Source: Thermoanaerobaculales bacterium (GTDB lineage: Bacteria > Acidobacteriota > Thermoanaerobaculia > Thermoanaerobaculales > Sulfomarinibacteraceae). From it: 64,000 nt of DNA. Positions 8,525-16,793 of this stretch are shown in pieces. The position numbers were made by a program, and so were the translations under genes. Position 1 is the stretch's first letter. Every line of letters begins with the position of its first letter. Location: NCBI GenBank assembly GCA_025456145.1, contig JALOLD010000009.1, positions 1 through 64,000 on the forward strand, written 5' to 3'. Under the pieces are notes generated by a model. It worked only from the letters and a program-made list of their open reading frames with translations, was not told where the DNA came from and made no database searches.

Positions 8525-8620
8525 CTGACATCGGACGCGGACGCGGACTCGGACGCGGGTGCTGCCGCTGTCTCTGACATCGGACGCGGACGCGGACGCG
8601 GACGCGGGCTCGGACACGGG
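8525..8620 (-). repeat. Two hexanucleotide arrays with anchor, inverted
   Basis: GCCGCTGACATCGGACGCGGAC... and CTCTGACATCGGACGCGGAC... each start with the complement of the TCCGATGTCAG anchor and continue as (GGACGC)n. ORFs here translate only as Arg-Val or Ser-Ala repeats. Confidence 0.75.
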
Positions 8621-8736
8621 TGATGCCACTGCCCCGCCCGGCGATCCTCCGGCTTTCCCCTGGGCCATCCCTGGGCTTTCCCGGGGACTTTGAAAAGGCC
8701 TGGGTCGACATTGCCTCCAGCTGCAAAGGAGGCACC

Positions 8737-11064
8737 ATGAGCTCGCACCACCCCCGTCCCGTCGTCGCCGTCGCGATCGCCCTCGCGATCGCCTCGGCCC
8801 TTCTCACCGGACCGAGCTGCCAGGCCGAGGTCCTCGCCCAGGGCAACCTGCCCGGCACCTTCGGCCTGCGCTTCGGTCCGGACGGCAACCTCTACGTCTG
8901 CAGCACGGCCGGGATCGCCGTGCTCGACCTGGCCACCGGCGCGCTCGCCGACCTGATCGGCGCCGAGCGCGGCGTCGTCGGGCCCGAGGATGTGATCTTC
9001 GGTCCCGACGGGTCGATGTACTGGTCCGCGATGTTCACCGGCGTGGTCGGGCGGATGACCCCGGACGGCGGCGTGACGACCCAGATGATCGGGCCGATGG
9101 TCAACTCGCTGGTCTTCTCGGCCGACGGCCGCCTCTTCGCCACCGAACCGTGGATCACCGACACGCTGTGGGAGCTCGACCCGACGCTGGCGGCGCCGCC
9201 GACCGTCCTCGCCCAGGGCCTCGGTGGGGTCAAGAACCCCGAGTTCGGTCCCGACGGCAGGCTCTATGCCGCGCTGATGTGGGCCGACCGGGTGGTGAGC
9301 TTCGGCATCGACGACCCGGCGGGCACCCTCGAGGTGGTCGCCGAGGGCATCCCGGGCCCGTTCACCGCTCGCTTCGGCCCCGACGGCATGCTCTACGTCG
9401 TCGAACGGAACGGCTTCACGGTGCAGCGGGTCGACCCCGCGACCGGCGGCCGGGCCACCGTGGTCGAGCTGCCCTTCGGACCCGACAACATCGCCTTCGC
9501 CCCGACCGGCGCCCTGTTCGTGAGCTCGTACACCGATGGCGCGGTGGCGGTCGTGATGCCCGACGGGTCGCTCCAGGGGGTCGTCCCGGGCGGGCTCACC
9601 CTGCCCTCGGGCATCGCCGTCAAGGCACGCCCCGACGGCGAGTCGGTCTTCGTCGGCAACCTGTTCTCGCTGCGCGAGTACGACGGCGCGACCGGCGCGC
9701 TGCTCGGCGTCGAGCGCTACCGCTTTCCGGCGACCGTGTTCGGCGGCGCCATCTCGGTGGCGAGCGACGGCGCCGACCTCGCTTTGACCTGCTTCTTCCC
9801 CCCCGGACAGGCACGCGTCCAGCGCTGGGACCCGGCCGCCGGAGCCGTCGTCGAGGAGCTGCCCGGCTTCGTCTCGCCGATGAACGCGGTCGCGTTCGCC
9901 GGTGACCTGGTCGTCGTCGACCTCGGTCTGGGCCCCGGCGAGGCGCGAGTGGTCCGGGTCGGCAGCGGCGGCACGACGGTCCTCGCCGACGCCTCCGACC
10001 AGCTCTTCGCTCCGCTCGGGCTGGCCGCCACCGACGACGACCTGTGGGTCGGCGACTGGGCGACCGGGATGATCTGGCAGCTCGTCGCCGACGGCGTCGA
10101 GCTCGCCGCGCCGGCGCCGGTGGCACAGGGGCTGTCCGGCCCCGAGGGCCTCGCGGTCGACCGCGACGGCTCGCTGCTCGTCGTCGAAGGGACCGCCGGG
10201 CGGGTCGTGAGAGTCCGGCCGGAGACCGGCTCGGTGACCCCGCTGGTCAGCGGCCTCGCGCTGTCGATGCAGGGCGCCGGGATGCTCCCGCCGTTCGGCG
10301 TCCTCAACGGGATCGCGATCGGCCCCTCGGGCAGCATCTACGTCGCCGGCGATCTCGGTCCGCTGGTCTACCGGCTCGTCCCGAGGACCCTCTACCTGCC
10401 AGGCGCGGCCCACAGCTCCGGGTTCAAGGGCAGCGAGTGGACCACCGATCTCGAGCTCCACAACCGGGGCGACGCCGGGGCCTCGTACACCGTCGAGCTG
10501 CTGGTTCGCGGACAGGCGAACACCGCCCCCCCGGCCGTCGCCTTCGAGCTCGCGCCCCAGACGAGCGTGCGCTACCGGGACGCGGTCGGCGAGCTGTTCG
10601 ACATCGCCGGAGCGGGCACGCTCCGGGTCACCTCGGTGGGCGGTGACCTGCTCGCGAGCGCCCACACGCTCACCGCGGAGGGCAGCGGTCACTACGGTCA
10701 GTTCATCGGCGGCTTCGACGACGACGACGACGCCGGGCCGGGCGACGAGCTGCGTCTGATCGGTCTCGAGGCGTCGGCGTCCGCACGAACCAACATCGGC
10801 CTGGTCAGCGCGTGCGGGACGCCGATCACCGTCGACATCCGGACCTTCCTCGCCGACGGAAGCGCCGCCGGTGAGGTGCAGGTCGAGCTCGCCCCCTTCG
10901 CCAACGACCAGCTCAACGACGTCTTCGCGAGCCTCGGCGGCAAGACGGTGGGCGACGACCTCTATGCCACGGTGAGCTCGGCGACTCCGGGTGCGAGGTT
11001 CTTCGCCTACGCCTCGGTGGTCGACAACGGGACCAACGACCCGATCTTCGTCCCGGGTCGCTGA
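8737..11064 (+). CDS. Secreted beta-propeller protein (SMP-30/NHL-like) with C-terminal adhesin-like module
   Basis: A 775-aa exported protein. The signal peptide (VVAVAIALAIASALLTGPSCQA) is followed by a long run of propeller blades with recurring FGPDGxLY motifs (LRFGPDGNLYV, ARFGPDGMLYV). After about residue 545 comes a different beta-rich module starting YLPGAAHSSGFKGSEWTTDLELHNRG and ending SVVDNGTNDPIFVPG, a layout I associate with many acidobacterial secreted proteins. GGAGG stands 4 nt before the ATG at 8737. Propellers of this type may bind sugars or lactones or be structural; no catalytic set is evident. A strong terminator follows the gene. Confidence 0.82.
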   Translation: MSSHHPRPVVAVAIALAIASALLTGPSCQAEVLAQGNLPGTFGLRFGPDGNLYVCSTAGIAVLDLATGALADLIGAERGVVGPEDVIFGPDGSMYWSAMFTGVVGRMTPDGGVTTQMIGPMVNSLVFSADGRLFATEPWITDTLWELDPTLAAPPTVLAQGLGGVKNPEFGPDGRLYAALMWADRVVSFGIDDPAGTLEVVAEGIPGPFTARFGPDGMLYVVERNGFTVQRVDPATGGRATVVELPFGPDNIAFAPTGALFVSSYTDGAVAVVMPDGSLQGVVPGGLTLPSGIAVKARPDGESVFVGNLFSLREYDGATGALLGVERYRFPATVFGGAISVASDGADLALTCFFPPGQARVQRWDPAAGAVVEELPGFVSPMNAVAFAGDLVVVDLGLGPGEARVVRVGSGGTTVLADASDQLFAPLGLAATDDDLWVGDWATGMIWQLVADGVELAAPAPVAQGLSGPEGLAVDRDGSLLVVEGTAGRVVRVRPETGSVTPLVSGLALSMQGAGMLPPFGVLNGIAIGPSGSIYVAGDLGPLVYRLVPRTLYLPGAAHSSGFKGSEWTTDLELHNRGDAGASYTVELLVRGQANTAPPAVAFELAPQTSVRYRDAVGELFDIAGAGTLRVTSVGGDLLASAHTLTAEGSGHYGQFIGGFDDDDDAGPGDELRLIGLEASASARTNIGLVSACGTPITVDIRTFLADGSAAGEVQVELAPFANDQLNDVFASLGGKTVGDDLYATVSSATPGARFFAYASVVDNGTNDPIFVPGR

Positions 11065-11081
11065 TCCGGCAGGCTCGGACC

Positions 11082-11116
11082 GGAGCCCGGGCGCCGCCGC
11101 CCGGGCTCCCCCTTTT
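11082..11116 (+). terminator. Rho-independent terminator after the beta-propeller gene
   Basis: GGAGCCCGGGCG pairs with CGCCCGGGCTCC around a CCGC loop, followed by CCCTTTT. It is the clearest intrinsic terminator in the window. Confidence 0.8.
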
Positions 11117-11222
11117 CGGAAGGAGCCCGACCATGGCGACAGCGCGACGGCAACGGGGCGGCGGCGCGGGCCGCACGGGCGTCGTCGTCGCCTTCCCGGG
11201 CAAAGGGGCCGGGAAACCGGAC

Positions 11223-11228
11223 TACAAT
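11223..11228 (+). promoter_or_regulatory. -10 box (TACAAT) 9 nt before the ATG at 11238
   Basis: It decides the start of the regulator gene: the ATG at 11133 lies upstream of this box, the ATG at 11238 just downstream. Confidence 0.5.
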
Positions 11229-11237
11229 GAGCCCACC

Positions 11238-13340
11238 ATGCGCCCCGAAGCCGCGCCCGTCCGCCGGCCGATCGGTCCGTTCCGGCTCGGTGACTGGACG
11301 GTTTTCCCCGATCGCGGCGTCGTCGAGTCGGCGCTCGGTGCCCGCCATCTCGAGCCCCGGGCGATGGACGCCCTGACCCTGCTCGCCGGCCGGCGGGGCG
11401 AGGTCGTCACCAAGGACGAGCTGATCGACGAGGTCTGGGAAGGTCGGATCATCTCCGAAGGGACCCTGACCAACACCATCGCCGAGCTCCGCCGGGCGCT
11501 CGGCGACGACGCCCGCCAGCCGCGGTTCATCGAGACCATCCCGAAGCGGGGCTACCGGCTGGTCTGTGAGGTCGGCGAGCCCGAGCCCGACGCGGACCAC
11601 GTCGGCCCGGCGCCGCCGGCCGTCGACCGGCGCCGGCGCACCGCGCTTCTGATCGTCGGTGTCGTCATCGTCGCCGCCGCCGCGATTGCCCTCGTCCGCT
11701 CGCTTCAGACCCCCGGGATCGACCCCGGACGGGTGCTGGTCGTGCCCTTCGCCAACCGTACCGGCGACCCGGACCTCGAGCCCCTCGCCGTCCTCGCCCG
11801 CGACCTCGCGGTGGGGGAGCTGACCTCGTCGGGCTTCGCCTCGGCGCTCCCGGCGAGCGAGGGCGCCACCACCGGCGACCTCGAGGCGGTGTGCCGGCTC
11901 GCGCGAGGGTACGGCGCCGGGATCGCGATCACCGGGGCGCTCTACCTGCACGACGGCGACCTGGCGGTCCAGGCGCAGCTCGTCGACGTGGGCGAGGGCG
12001 CGCTCCTCTACGCGATCCGACCGGTCGTCGGCTCGCGGGAGGCCGCCGGCGCGTCGGTCGAGGCGGCCACCCAGCGGGTGCTCGGCGCCCTCGCGACCCA
12101 CCTCAACGCCCACGCGCACTCCAACCTGCAGGCGCGACCGCCGGGCTTCGCGGCCTACCGCGAGTTCATCGCGGGCTCGGAGATCTGGACGGACGACCTT
12201 CCCGCCGCCATCCGCCACCTCGAGCGCGCGGTCGAGCTCGACCCGGACTTCACCTCGGCGCAGCTCAGGCTGGCGATGGCGCTCAAGGTGGCCGACCGCC
12301 ATGGCGAGGGGCGGGCGATCCTCGACCGGCTCGACCGCCGGCGGGCCGAGCTCACCGAGTTCGAGTGGCTCTGGATCGACGCCTTCATCGCCGACTTCGA
12401 GGGCCGCAGCCAGGACGAGCTCGCCGCCCTCGATCGGATTCTCGAGATGGCGCCGACCGACTGGACGGTCCACTTCCTGATCTCCGGGGTGTCTCTCAGG
12501 CTCAACCGGCCTCACGGGGCGATCGCGGCGCTGACCGCGCTGCACGACGCGGACCTCCCCGGCTTCGTGACCCGACACGGGCTGTACGCCGAGTCGTACC
12601 GCCGCCTGGCGACCGCCAGCCACATGATCGGCGACCACCGGGGAGAGCTGGTCGCGGCGCGGGACGGTCGGGGTCGGTTCCCGACCGACCCGGGGCTGAT
12701 GGCCGCCGAGGCGCGGGCCTGCGCCGCCCTCGCCGACGCGGAGGGTCTCGAGCGGTTGATCGCCGCGGCCGCGGTCACCCCGGCGGCGGGCAACCCGGCC
12801 CGGCTGCTCGTCGTCGCCGCGGCGACCGCCGCCGCCCACGGCCGGCCGTCCGAGGCGCGGCGACTCGCCGAGCGGGCGGTGATCGGGTTCGACGAGGCCG
12901 ACCCGGATGGCGCCCCGGCTGACGATCGTCTCGGTCTCGCCCAGGCCCTCGTCCTGCTCGTCGATCTCGAGCGGGCGCAGGCGGTGCTCACCGCGATCGA
13001 GGCCGAGCTCGGCGACCGGTCCGGTCGCCTGCCAGAGGCGGTCCGGGGCTGGCTCGGCGTCGTGGCGGCGCGACGCGGCGACCTCGCCACTGCGCTCGCC
13101 ATGTCGGACCGGCTCGCCACCCTCGACGCCGAGGCCTCGTCCGGCAACCCGAGCTTCTACCGGGGCGCCATCGCCGCCTGGCTCGGGCATCGCGAGGCGG
13201 CGATCGACCACCTCCGCGAGGCGCGCGCCGCCGGCTGGGGGGCCTTCGGACGGCTGCACGACGAGGAGCGAGGCCTGCTTGCCCCCCTCGAGGGAGTGCC
13301 CGAGGTCGACGCCATGCTCGGCCCCGAGACCGATCGCTGA
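11238..13340 (+). CDS. ToxR/CadC-like transcriptional regulator with TM segment and TPR domain
   Basis: About 700 aa. Residues ~10-105 form an OmpR-type winged helix (FRLGDWTVFPDRGVV, LEPRAMDALTLLAGRRGEVVTKDELIDEVW, LRRALGDDARQPRFIETIPKRGYRLV). A membrane span follows (ALLIVGVVIVAAAAIALV), then a domain opening VLVVPFANRTGDPDLEPLA as in adenylate-cyclase-like CadC regulators, and a long helical TPR region to the end. Such proteins bind DNA in the cytoplasm and sense periplasmic conditions. I prefer ATG 11238 to the track's 11133 because the extra 35 residues are low complexity and because of the -10 box. The regulated target is unknown. Confidence 0.85.
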   Translation: MRPEAAPVRRPIGPFRLGDWTVFPDRGVVESALGARHLEPRAMDALTLLAGRRGEVVTKDELIDEVWEGRIISEGTLTNTIAELRRALGDDARQPRFIETIPKRGYRLVCEVGEPEPDADHVGPAPPAVDRRRRTALLIVGVVIVAAAAIALVRSLQTPGIDPGRVLVVPFANRTGDPDLEPLAVLARDLAVGELTSSGFASALPASEGATTGDLEAVCRLARGYGAGIAITGALYLHDGDLAVQAQLVDVGEGALLYAIRPVVGSREAAGASVEAATQRVLGALATHLNAHAHSNLQARPPGFAAYREFIAGSEIWTDDLPAAIRHLERAVELDPDFTSAQLRLAMALKVADRHGEGRAILDRLDRRRAELTEFEWLWIDAFIADFEGRSQDELAALDRILEMAPTDWTVHFLISGVSLRLNRPHGAIAALTALHDADLPGFVTRHGLYAESYRRLATASHMIGDHRGELVAARDGRGRFPTDPGLMAAEARACAALADAEGLERLIAAAAVTPAAGNPARLLVVAAATAAAHGRPSEARRLAERAVIGFDEADPDGAPADDRLGLAQALVLLVDLERAQAVLTAIEAELGDRSGRLPEAVRGWLGVVAARRGDLATALAMSDRLATLDAEASSGNPSFYRGAIAAWLGHREAAIDHLREARAAGWGAFGRLHDEERGLLAPLEGVPEVDAMLGPETDR

Positions 13341-13406
13341 GGCGCGACCGACGGCTCGCCCGGCCGGCCCCGCCGGACCCCATGGCCCACCCGCACCGAG
13401 GTGGGC

Positions 13407-13412
13407 GATAAT
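13407..13412 (+). promoter_or_regulatory. -10-like box (GATAAT) 6 nt before the epmA ATG
   Basis: GATAAT is followed by CCCCCG and then the ATG at 13419. There is no Shine-Dalgarno sequence. Confidence 0.45.
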
Positions 13413-13418
13413 CCCCCG

Positions 13419-14660
13419 ATGACCACCGACTGGCGTCCGACCGCCCGGCTCGAGGTGCTCCGGCGGCGCGCCGAGATCCTCGCCGCGATTCGCTCGTTCT
13501 TCGCCTCGCGGGGGGTGCTCGAGGTCGAGATGCCGCTGCTCGGAGCGGCGCCGGTCACCGATCTCCACCTCCACGCCCTGTCGACCCGCTACCGCGGGCC
13601 GGGCCACGACGGCGGCCGCGAGCTGTGGCTCCAGACCTCGCCGGAGTTCGCGATGAAGCGGCTGCTCGCCGCCGGCAGCGGACCGATTTACTCGCTCGGC
13701 AAGGCCTTCCGCGACGGCGAGGCGGGCAGCCGCCACAACCCCGAGTTCACCCTGCTCGAGTGGTACCGACCGGGCTGGGACCACCACCGGCTGATGGACG
13801 AGGTCGAGGCGCTGCTCGCGGCGGTGCTCGGGGGCGGTGGCAGCGGCAGCGACAGCGACAGCGACAGCGGCAGCGGCAGCGGCAGCGGCAGCGGCAGCGG
13901 CAGCGAACAGTCGCCCACTCTGGATCGGTCGTCAACCTCTCCCTCGCCCCACCCTTCCTCCTCCCCCGTTCGATCTCGGGCTCGTCGGGAGCGGGAGCGG
14001 GAGGGGGAGCGGGAGCGACTCAGCGATGCTCCCGGGACGGTCGGCGCGTCCGACGCGCCGCCGCAATCCGTCCGACGGATTGCCGACGACGACTCCCACG
14101 TCGTAACCCTCAATGCCGAACGCCTCACCTACGCCGAGGCGTTTCTCCGGTACGCGGGGGTCGATCCCCACACCGCGCCGCCGGCCGAGCTCGCCCGCAC
14201 CGCCCGCGAGCGGATCGGCGGCGCCCCCGAGCTCGGCGAAGACCGCGACGCCTGGCTCGAGCTCCTGCTCAGCCACCTCGTCGAGCCCGAGCTCGGCCGG
14301 GGTCGCCCGACCTTCGTCCACGACTTCCCGGCCTCCCAGGCGGCGCTCGCCCGGATCCGCCTCGGCAGCCCGCCCCTCGCGGAGCGCTTCGAGGTCTTCG
14401 TCGATGGCCTCGAGCTCGCCAACGGCTACCACGAGCTCGTCGACCCGGCCGAGCAGCGTCGACGGTTCGAGGCCGATCTCGCCGCCCGCCGTGCCCGCGG
14501 CCTGCCGGTGGTGCCGCTCGACGAACGCCTGCTGGCCGCCCTCTCGCACGGGCTGCCCGACTGCGCCGGGGTCGCCCTCGGCGTCGACCGGCTCGTCATG
14601 CTCTCAGTCGGCGCCACACGGATCGACGAGGTCATCACCTTCCCCGTCGACCGCGCGTGA
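13419..14660 (+). CDS. epmA: EF-P beta-lysine ligase EpmA, with 92-codon in-frame repeat insert
   Basis: A 413-aa class II aminoacyl-tRNA-synthetase-like ligase without an anticodon-binding domain. Motif 2 region PEFAMKRLLAAGSGPIYSLGKAFRDGE, NPEFTLLEWYRPGWDHH, and motif 3 region PDCAGVALGVDRLVMLSVGA match E. coli EpmA closely. EpmA attaches (R)-beta-lysine to EF-P Lys34. Residues ~138-229 (nt 13830-14105) have no counterpart in EpmA: they encode Ser-Gly/Asp repeats, a Ser/Pro-rich stretch, Arg-Glu repeats and the translation of a double palindrome. Removing them leaves 321 residues, against 325 in E. coli. The insert keeps the frame, lies between motifs 2 and 3 where E. coli has a short loop, and may loop out harmlessly. 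Confidence 0.92.
   Translation: MTTDWRPTARLEVLRRRAEILAAIRSFFASRGVLEVEMPLLGAAPVTDLHLHALSTRYRGPGHDGGRELWLQTSPEFAMKRLLAAGSGPIYSLGKAFRDGEAGSRHNPEFTLLEWYRPGWDHHRLMDEVEALLAAVLGGGGSGSDSDSDSGSGSGSGSGSGSEQSPTLDRSSTSPSPHPSSSPVRSRARREREREGERERLSDAPGTVGASDAPPQSVRRIADDDSHVVTLNAERLTYAEAFLRYAGVDPHTAPPAELARTARERIGGAPELGEDRDAWLELLLSHLVEPELGRGRPTFVHDFPASQAALARIRLGSPPLAERFEVFVDGLELANGYHELVDPAEQRRRFEADLAARRARGLPVVPLDERLLAALSHGLPDCAGVALGVDRLVMLSVGATRIDEVITFPVDRA
13830..14105 (+). repeat. Composite repeat insertion inside epmA
   Basis: A 276-nt segment (divisible by 3) made of an AGCGRC hexamer array (13836-13905), a CT-rich linker, a GGGAGC hexamer array (about 13988-14016), and the inverted double palindrome A2 (14043-14083). 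Confidence 0.85.
14043..14083. repeat. REP-like double palindrome, copy A2 (inside epmA, inverted)
   Basis: GGCGCGTCCGACGCGCC (14043-14059) then GCAATCCGTCCGACGGATTGC (14063-14083): the same two palindromes as A3 in opposite order. Confidence 0.9.
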
Positions 14661-14664
14661 GCTG

Positions 14665-14705
14665 GCAATCCGTCGGACGGATTGCGGCGGCGCGTCGGAC
14701 GCGCC
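14665..14705. repeat. REP-like double palindrome, copy A3
   Basis: GCAATCCGTCGGACGGATTGC (14665-14685) and GGCGCGTCGGACGCGCC (14689-14705), starting 4 nt after the epmA stop codon and inverted relative to A2. Confidence 0.9.
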
Positions 14706-14729
14706 GAGCGGTCGGGGGTGGCCGCACCC

Positions 14730-14835
<106 letters not shown>

Positions 14836-14893
14836 GGCTGCCGCTGCACAACCTCAAGTCCTCAAACCCCCAGGCCCTCAAGCCCTCATCGTC

Positions 14894-14961
14894 AGCGACC
14901 GCGCCGGCGGCGCGACGCCGGGCCGCTCGGCCGCCATGGCCGTGCGGCCCGGAAGGCCGGG
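14894..14961. repeat. GC-rich dispersed element, copy B2
   Basis: AGCGACCGCGCCGGCGGCG...CGGCCCGGAAGGCCGG; the near-identical partner is B1 at 8160-8228. The middle differs but keeps arm complementarity. Confidence 0.75.
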
Positions 14962-15115
14962 GCTCACAGGACCTGCTGCCGCTGCCGGGCAAGGTAGAAG
15001 AGGGAGAGGGCTGGTTGAACAACGCCGGGCCGCCCCGGCTTCGCCACCCCGGAAGGCCGGCGCCCCCTCGGACCGTTGTAGACTCGAAAGGCCTCGATCT
15101 CGGAGGAGAGCCGCC

Positions 15116-15682
15116 ATGAGTCCTCGACGTTGCGCCCTGATCCTGCTCGCGCTGGCGACGACGGTCGTCGGCATCCCGCTGGCCGCCGCCGGCGATCCGC
15201 CCGGCCGCGAGTTCACCGGCACCGCGGTGGTCGACGGTCCCCAGGGGACCCGCTCCATGCCCCTGACCCTGGTCGTCCACCGCTTCACCCCGGTGGCCGA
15301 GGTCCAGGAGCTCGGCGCCCTCCTCGAGAAGGGCGGGCAGGGCACGCTGCTCGCCGCGCTGCGCGGCCGCGCCGACGGCGAGCTGCGGCTCGGCGCCCTG
15401 ACCACGGAGATCGCCCTGGTGGCGACCGAGGAGACCTCGGACGGCTACCGCTACCTGTTCCTCAGCCCGCGCCGCATCCAGTTCAACGAGAGCCAGCTCG
15501 GCGAGGAGTCCCTCGACTACCCCTTCGGGATCGCGGTCTTCGAGGTCGACGGCTTCTCAGGCATCGGCGAGGGCAGCCTGCACGTCGCGGCCGCGCTCTC
15601 GATCGACGAGACCGGCCACATCGAGGTCGACGACTACGACGGCCGCGACGGCCACTTCCGCGACCTGCGCCAGGTCCGATAG
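15116..15682 (+). CDS. Secreted protein of unknown function
   Basis: A 188-aa protein with a clear signal peptide (CALILLALATTVVGIPLAAAG). I do not recognise the family. The mature part is beta-rich and acidic, opening REFTGTAVVDGPQGTRSMPLTLVVHRFTP. It contains LSPRRIQFNESQLGEESLDYPFGIAVFEVD and ends in an acidic stretch HIEVDDYDGRDGHFRD. GGAGGAG lies 8 nt before the ATG. The Tat-exported aldo/keto reductase follows 21 nt downstream on the same strand with its own ribosome binding site, so the two may be cotranscribed and both exported. Confidence 0.7.
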   Translation: MSPRRCALILLALATTVVGIPLAAAGDPPGREFTGTAVVDGPQGTRSMPLTLVVHRFTPVAEVQELGALLEKGGQGTLLAALRGRADGELRLGALTTEIALVATEETSDGYRYLFLSPRRIQFNESQLGEESLDYPFGIAVFEVDGFSGIGEGSLHVAAALSIDETGHIEVDDYDGRDGHFRDLRQVR

Positions 15683-15703
15683 GACCGGCGTGAAGGAGGC
15701 ATC

Positions 15704-16756
15704 ATGAGCGATCCGAAGACCACCGAGGGGCGGATCCCGCGCCGTGATCTCATCAAGCTCGGCACCGCGGCCGCCGCCGGATTCGTCGCCAAGGGGGTGA
15801 TCGGCGACGAGGCGAAGCGGCTGCCGCCCCTGCCGAGCAACCCGCTGACCCCGACCGCGATGCCGACCCGCAACCTCGGCCGGACCGGCTACCGGGTCGG
15901 GATCTTCTCGCTCGGCGGCCAGTCGGCGATCGAGAAGGCCGACAACTTCGAGATCGCGGTGCCGCTCATCGAGCGCGCCCTCGACCTCGGGGTCAACTAC
16001 GTCGACACCTCGGCGCGCTACGGCGGGGTCGACGAGCGCTGGTCCGAGCGCTACTTCGGCGAGGTCATGAAGCGCCGCCGCGCCGAGGCCTACCTCGCGA
16101 CCAAGAGCCACGACCGGACCCGCGACGGCTCGTGGAAGCTCCTCGAGCGGTCGCTCGAGCTGCTCAAGACCGACCACGTCGACCTCTGGCAGATGCACGC
16201 GCTGTCGCGGATGGACCAGGTCGAGGAGAGCTTCGCCCCGGGCGGCGCCATCGAGGCCTTTGTCGAGGCCCGCGACCAGGGCGTCGTCCGCCACCTCGGG
16301 ATCTCCGGTCACACCGACCCGGAGGTGCTCATCGCGGCGATCGAGCGCTTCCCCTTCGACACCATCCTGCTCGCCCTCAACGCCGCCGACCCGCACCACC
16401 TGAGCTTCAAGGCCAAGCTGCTGCCGCTGGCGGTCGAGCGCGAGATGGGGATCATCGGGATGAAGATCCCGGCCCGCGGCCTCATCCTCAAGTCGTGGAC
16501 CGCCCCGGCCGACCCCGAGTCGCGCTACGCCGGCACCGTGCCCGGCACCCTCGACATGCGCGAGGCCATGCGCTACGTGCTCTCGCTGCCGGTCAGCACG
16601 GTGATCGTCGGCTGCGACGACATCGCCCAGCTCGAGGAGAACGTCGCCATCGCCCGCGCCTTCAACCCGCTCAACGAGCAGCAGCTCGCCGAGCTCGAGA
16701 CCCGGGCCGAGCCGGTCCACAAGCAGGCCCTGTTCTTCCGCAACTGGAACGGGTGA
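15704..16756 (+). CDS. Aldo/keto reductase with twin-arginine signal
   Basis: A 350-aa NADPH-type aldo/keto reductase. The N-terminus IPRRDLIKLGTAAAAGFVAKG is a twin-arginine signal, which suggests folding in the cytoplasm and export. The barrel begins NLGRTGYRVGIFSLGG; DTSARYG carries the catalytic Asp and Tyr, LATKSHD the Lys, and DLWQMHAL the His. GISGHTD and STVIVGCDD fit the cofactor-binding half. AAGGAGG stands 5 nt before the ATG. Physiological substrate unknown; many Tat-exported members are encoded in this group of bacteria. It converges on the YfhO-like gene with 37 bp between the stops. Confidence 0.88.
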   Translation: MSDPKTTEGRIPRRDLIKLGTAAAAGFVAKGVIGDEAKRLPPLPSNPLTPTAMPTRNLGRTGYRVGIFSLGGQSAIEKADNFEIAVPLIERALDLGVNYVDTSARYGGVDERWSERYFGEVMKRRRAEAYLATKSHDRTRDGSWKLLERSLELLKTDHVDLWQMHALSRMDQVEESFAPGGAIEAFVEARDQGVVRHLGISGHTDPEVLIAAIERFPFDTILLALNAADPHHLSFKAKLLPLAVEREMGIIGMKIPARGLILKSWTAPADPESRYAGTVPGTLDMREAMRYVLSLPVSTVIVGCDDIAQLEENVAIARAFNPLNEQQLAELETRAEPVHKQALFFRNWNG

Positions 16757-16793
16757 GGGCCCTCGCCGACCGCCCGTCGGATCTCCCCCGGGA

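Larger units (their letters stand above)
7838..8736. other. Repeat-rich 0.9-kb intergenic region
   Basis: In order it holds: a hexamer array ending in TCCGATGTCAGCGGCAG (7848-7890), a double palindrome (7897-7937), a long imperfect inverted repeat with arms ACATTGTG/CACAATGT and flanks (about 7968-8098), a GC element shared with 14894-14961 (8160-8228), a short open frame resembling the end of a four-helix-bundle protein (8284-8442), degenerate GCCGCT repeats, and two more hexamer arrays (8525-8620). No complete gene is supported. Confidence 0.7.

Noticed and set aside
8259-8888. Arg-Val and Ser-Ala repeat ORFs over hexamer arrays (also 32265-32786)
   Set aside because: Period-6 repeats give open frames in all phases; the translations have no protein-like sequence.
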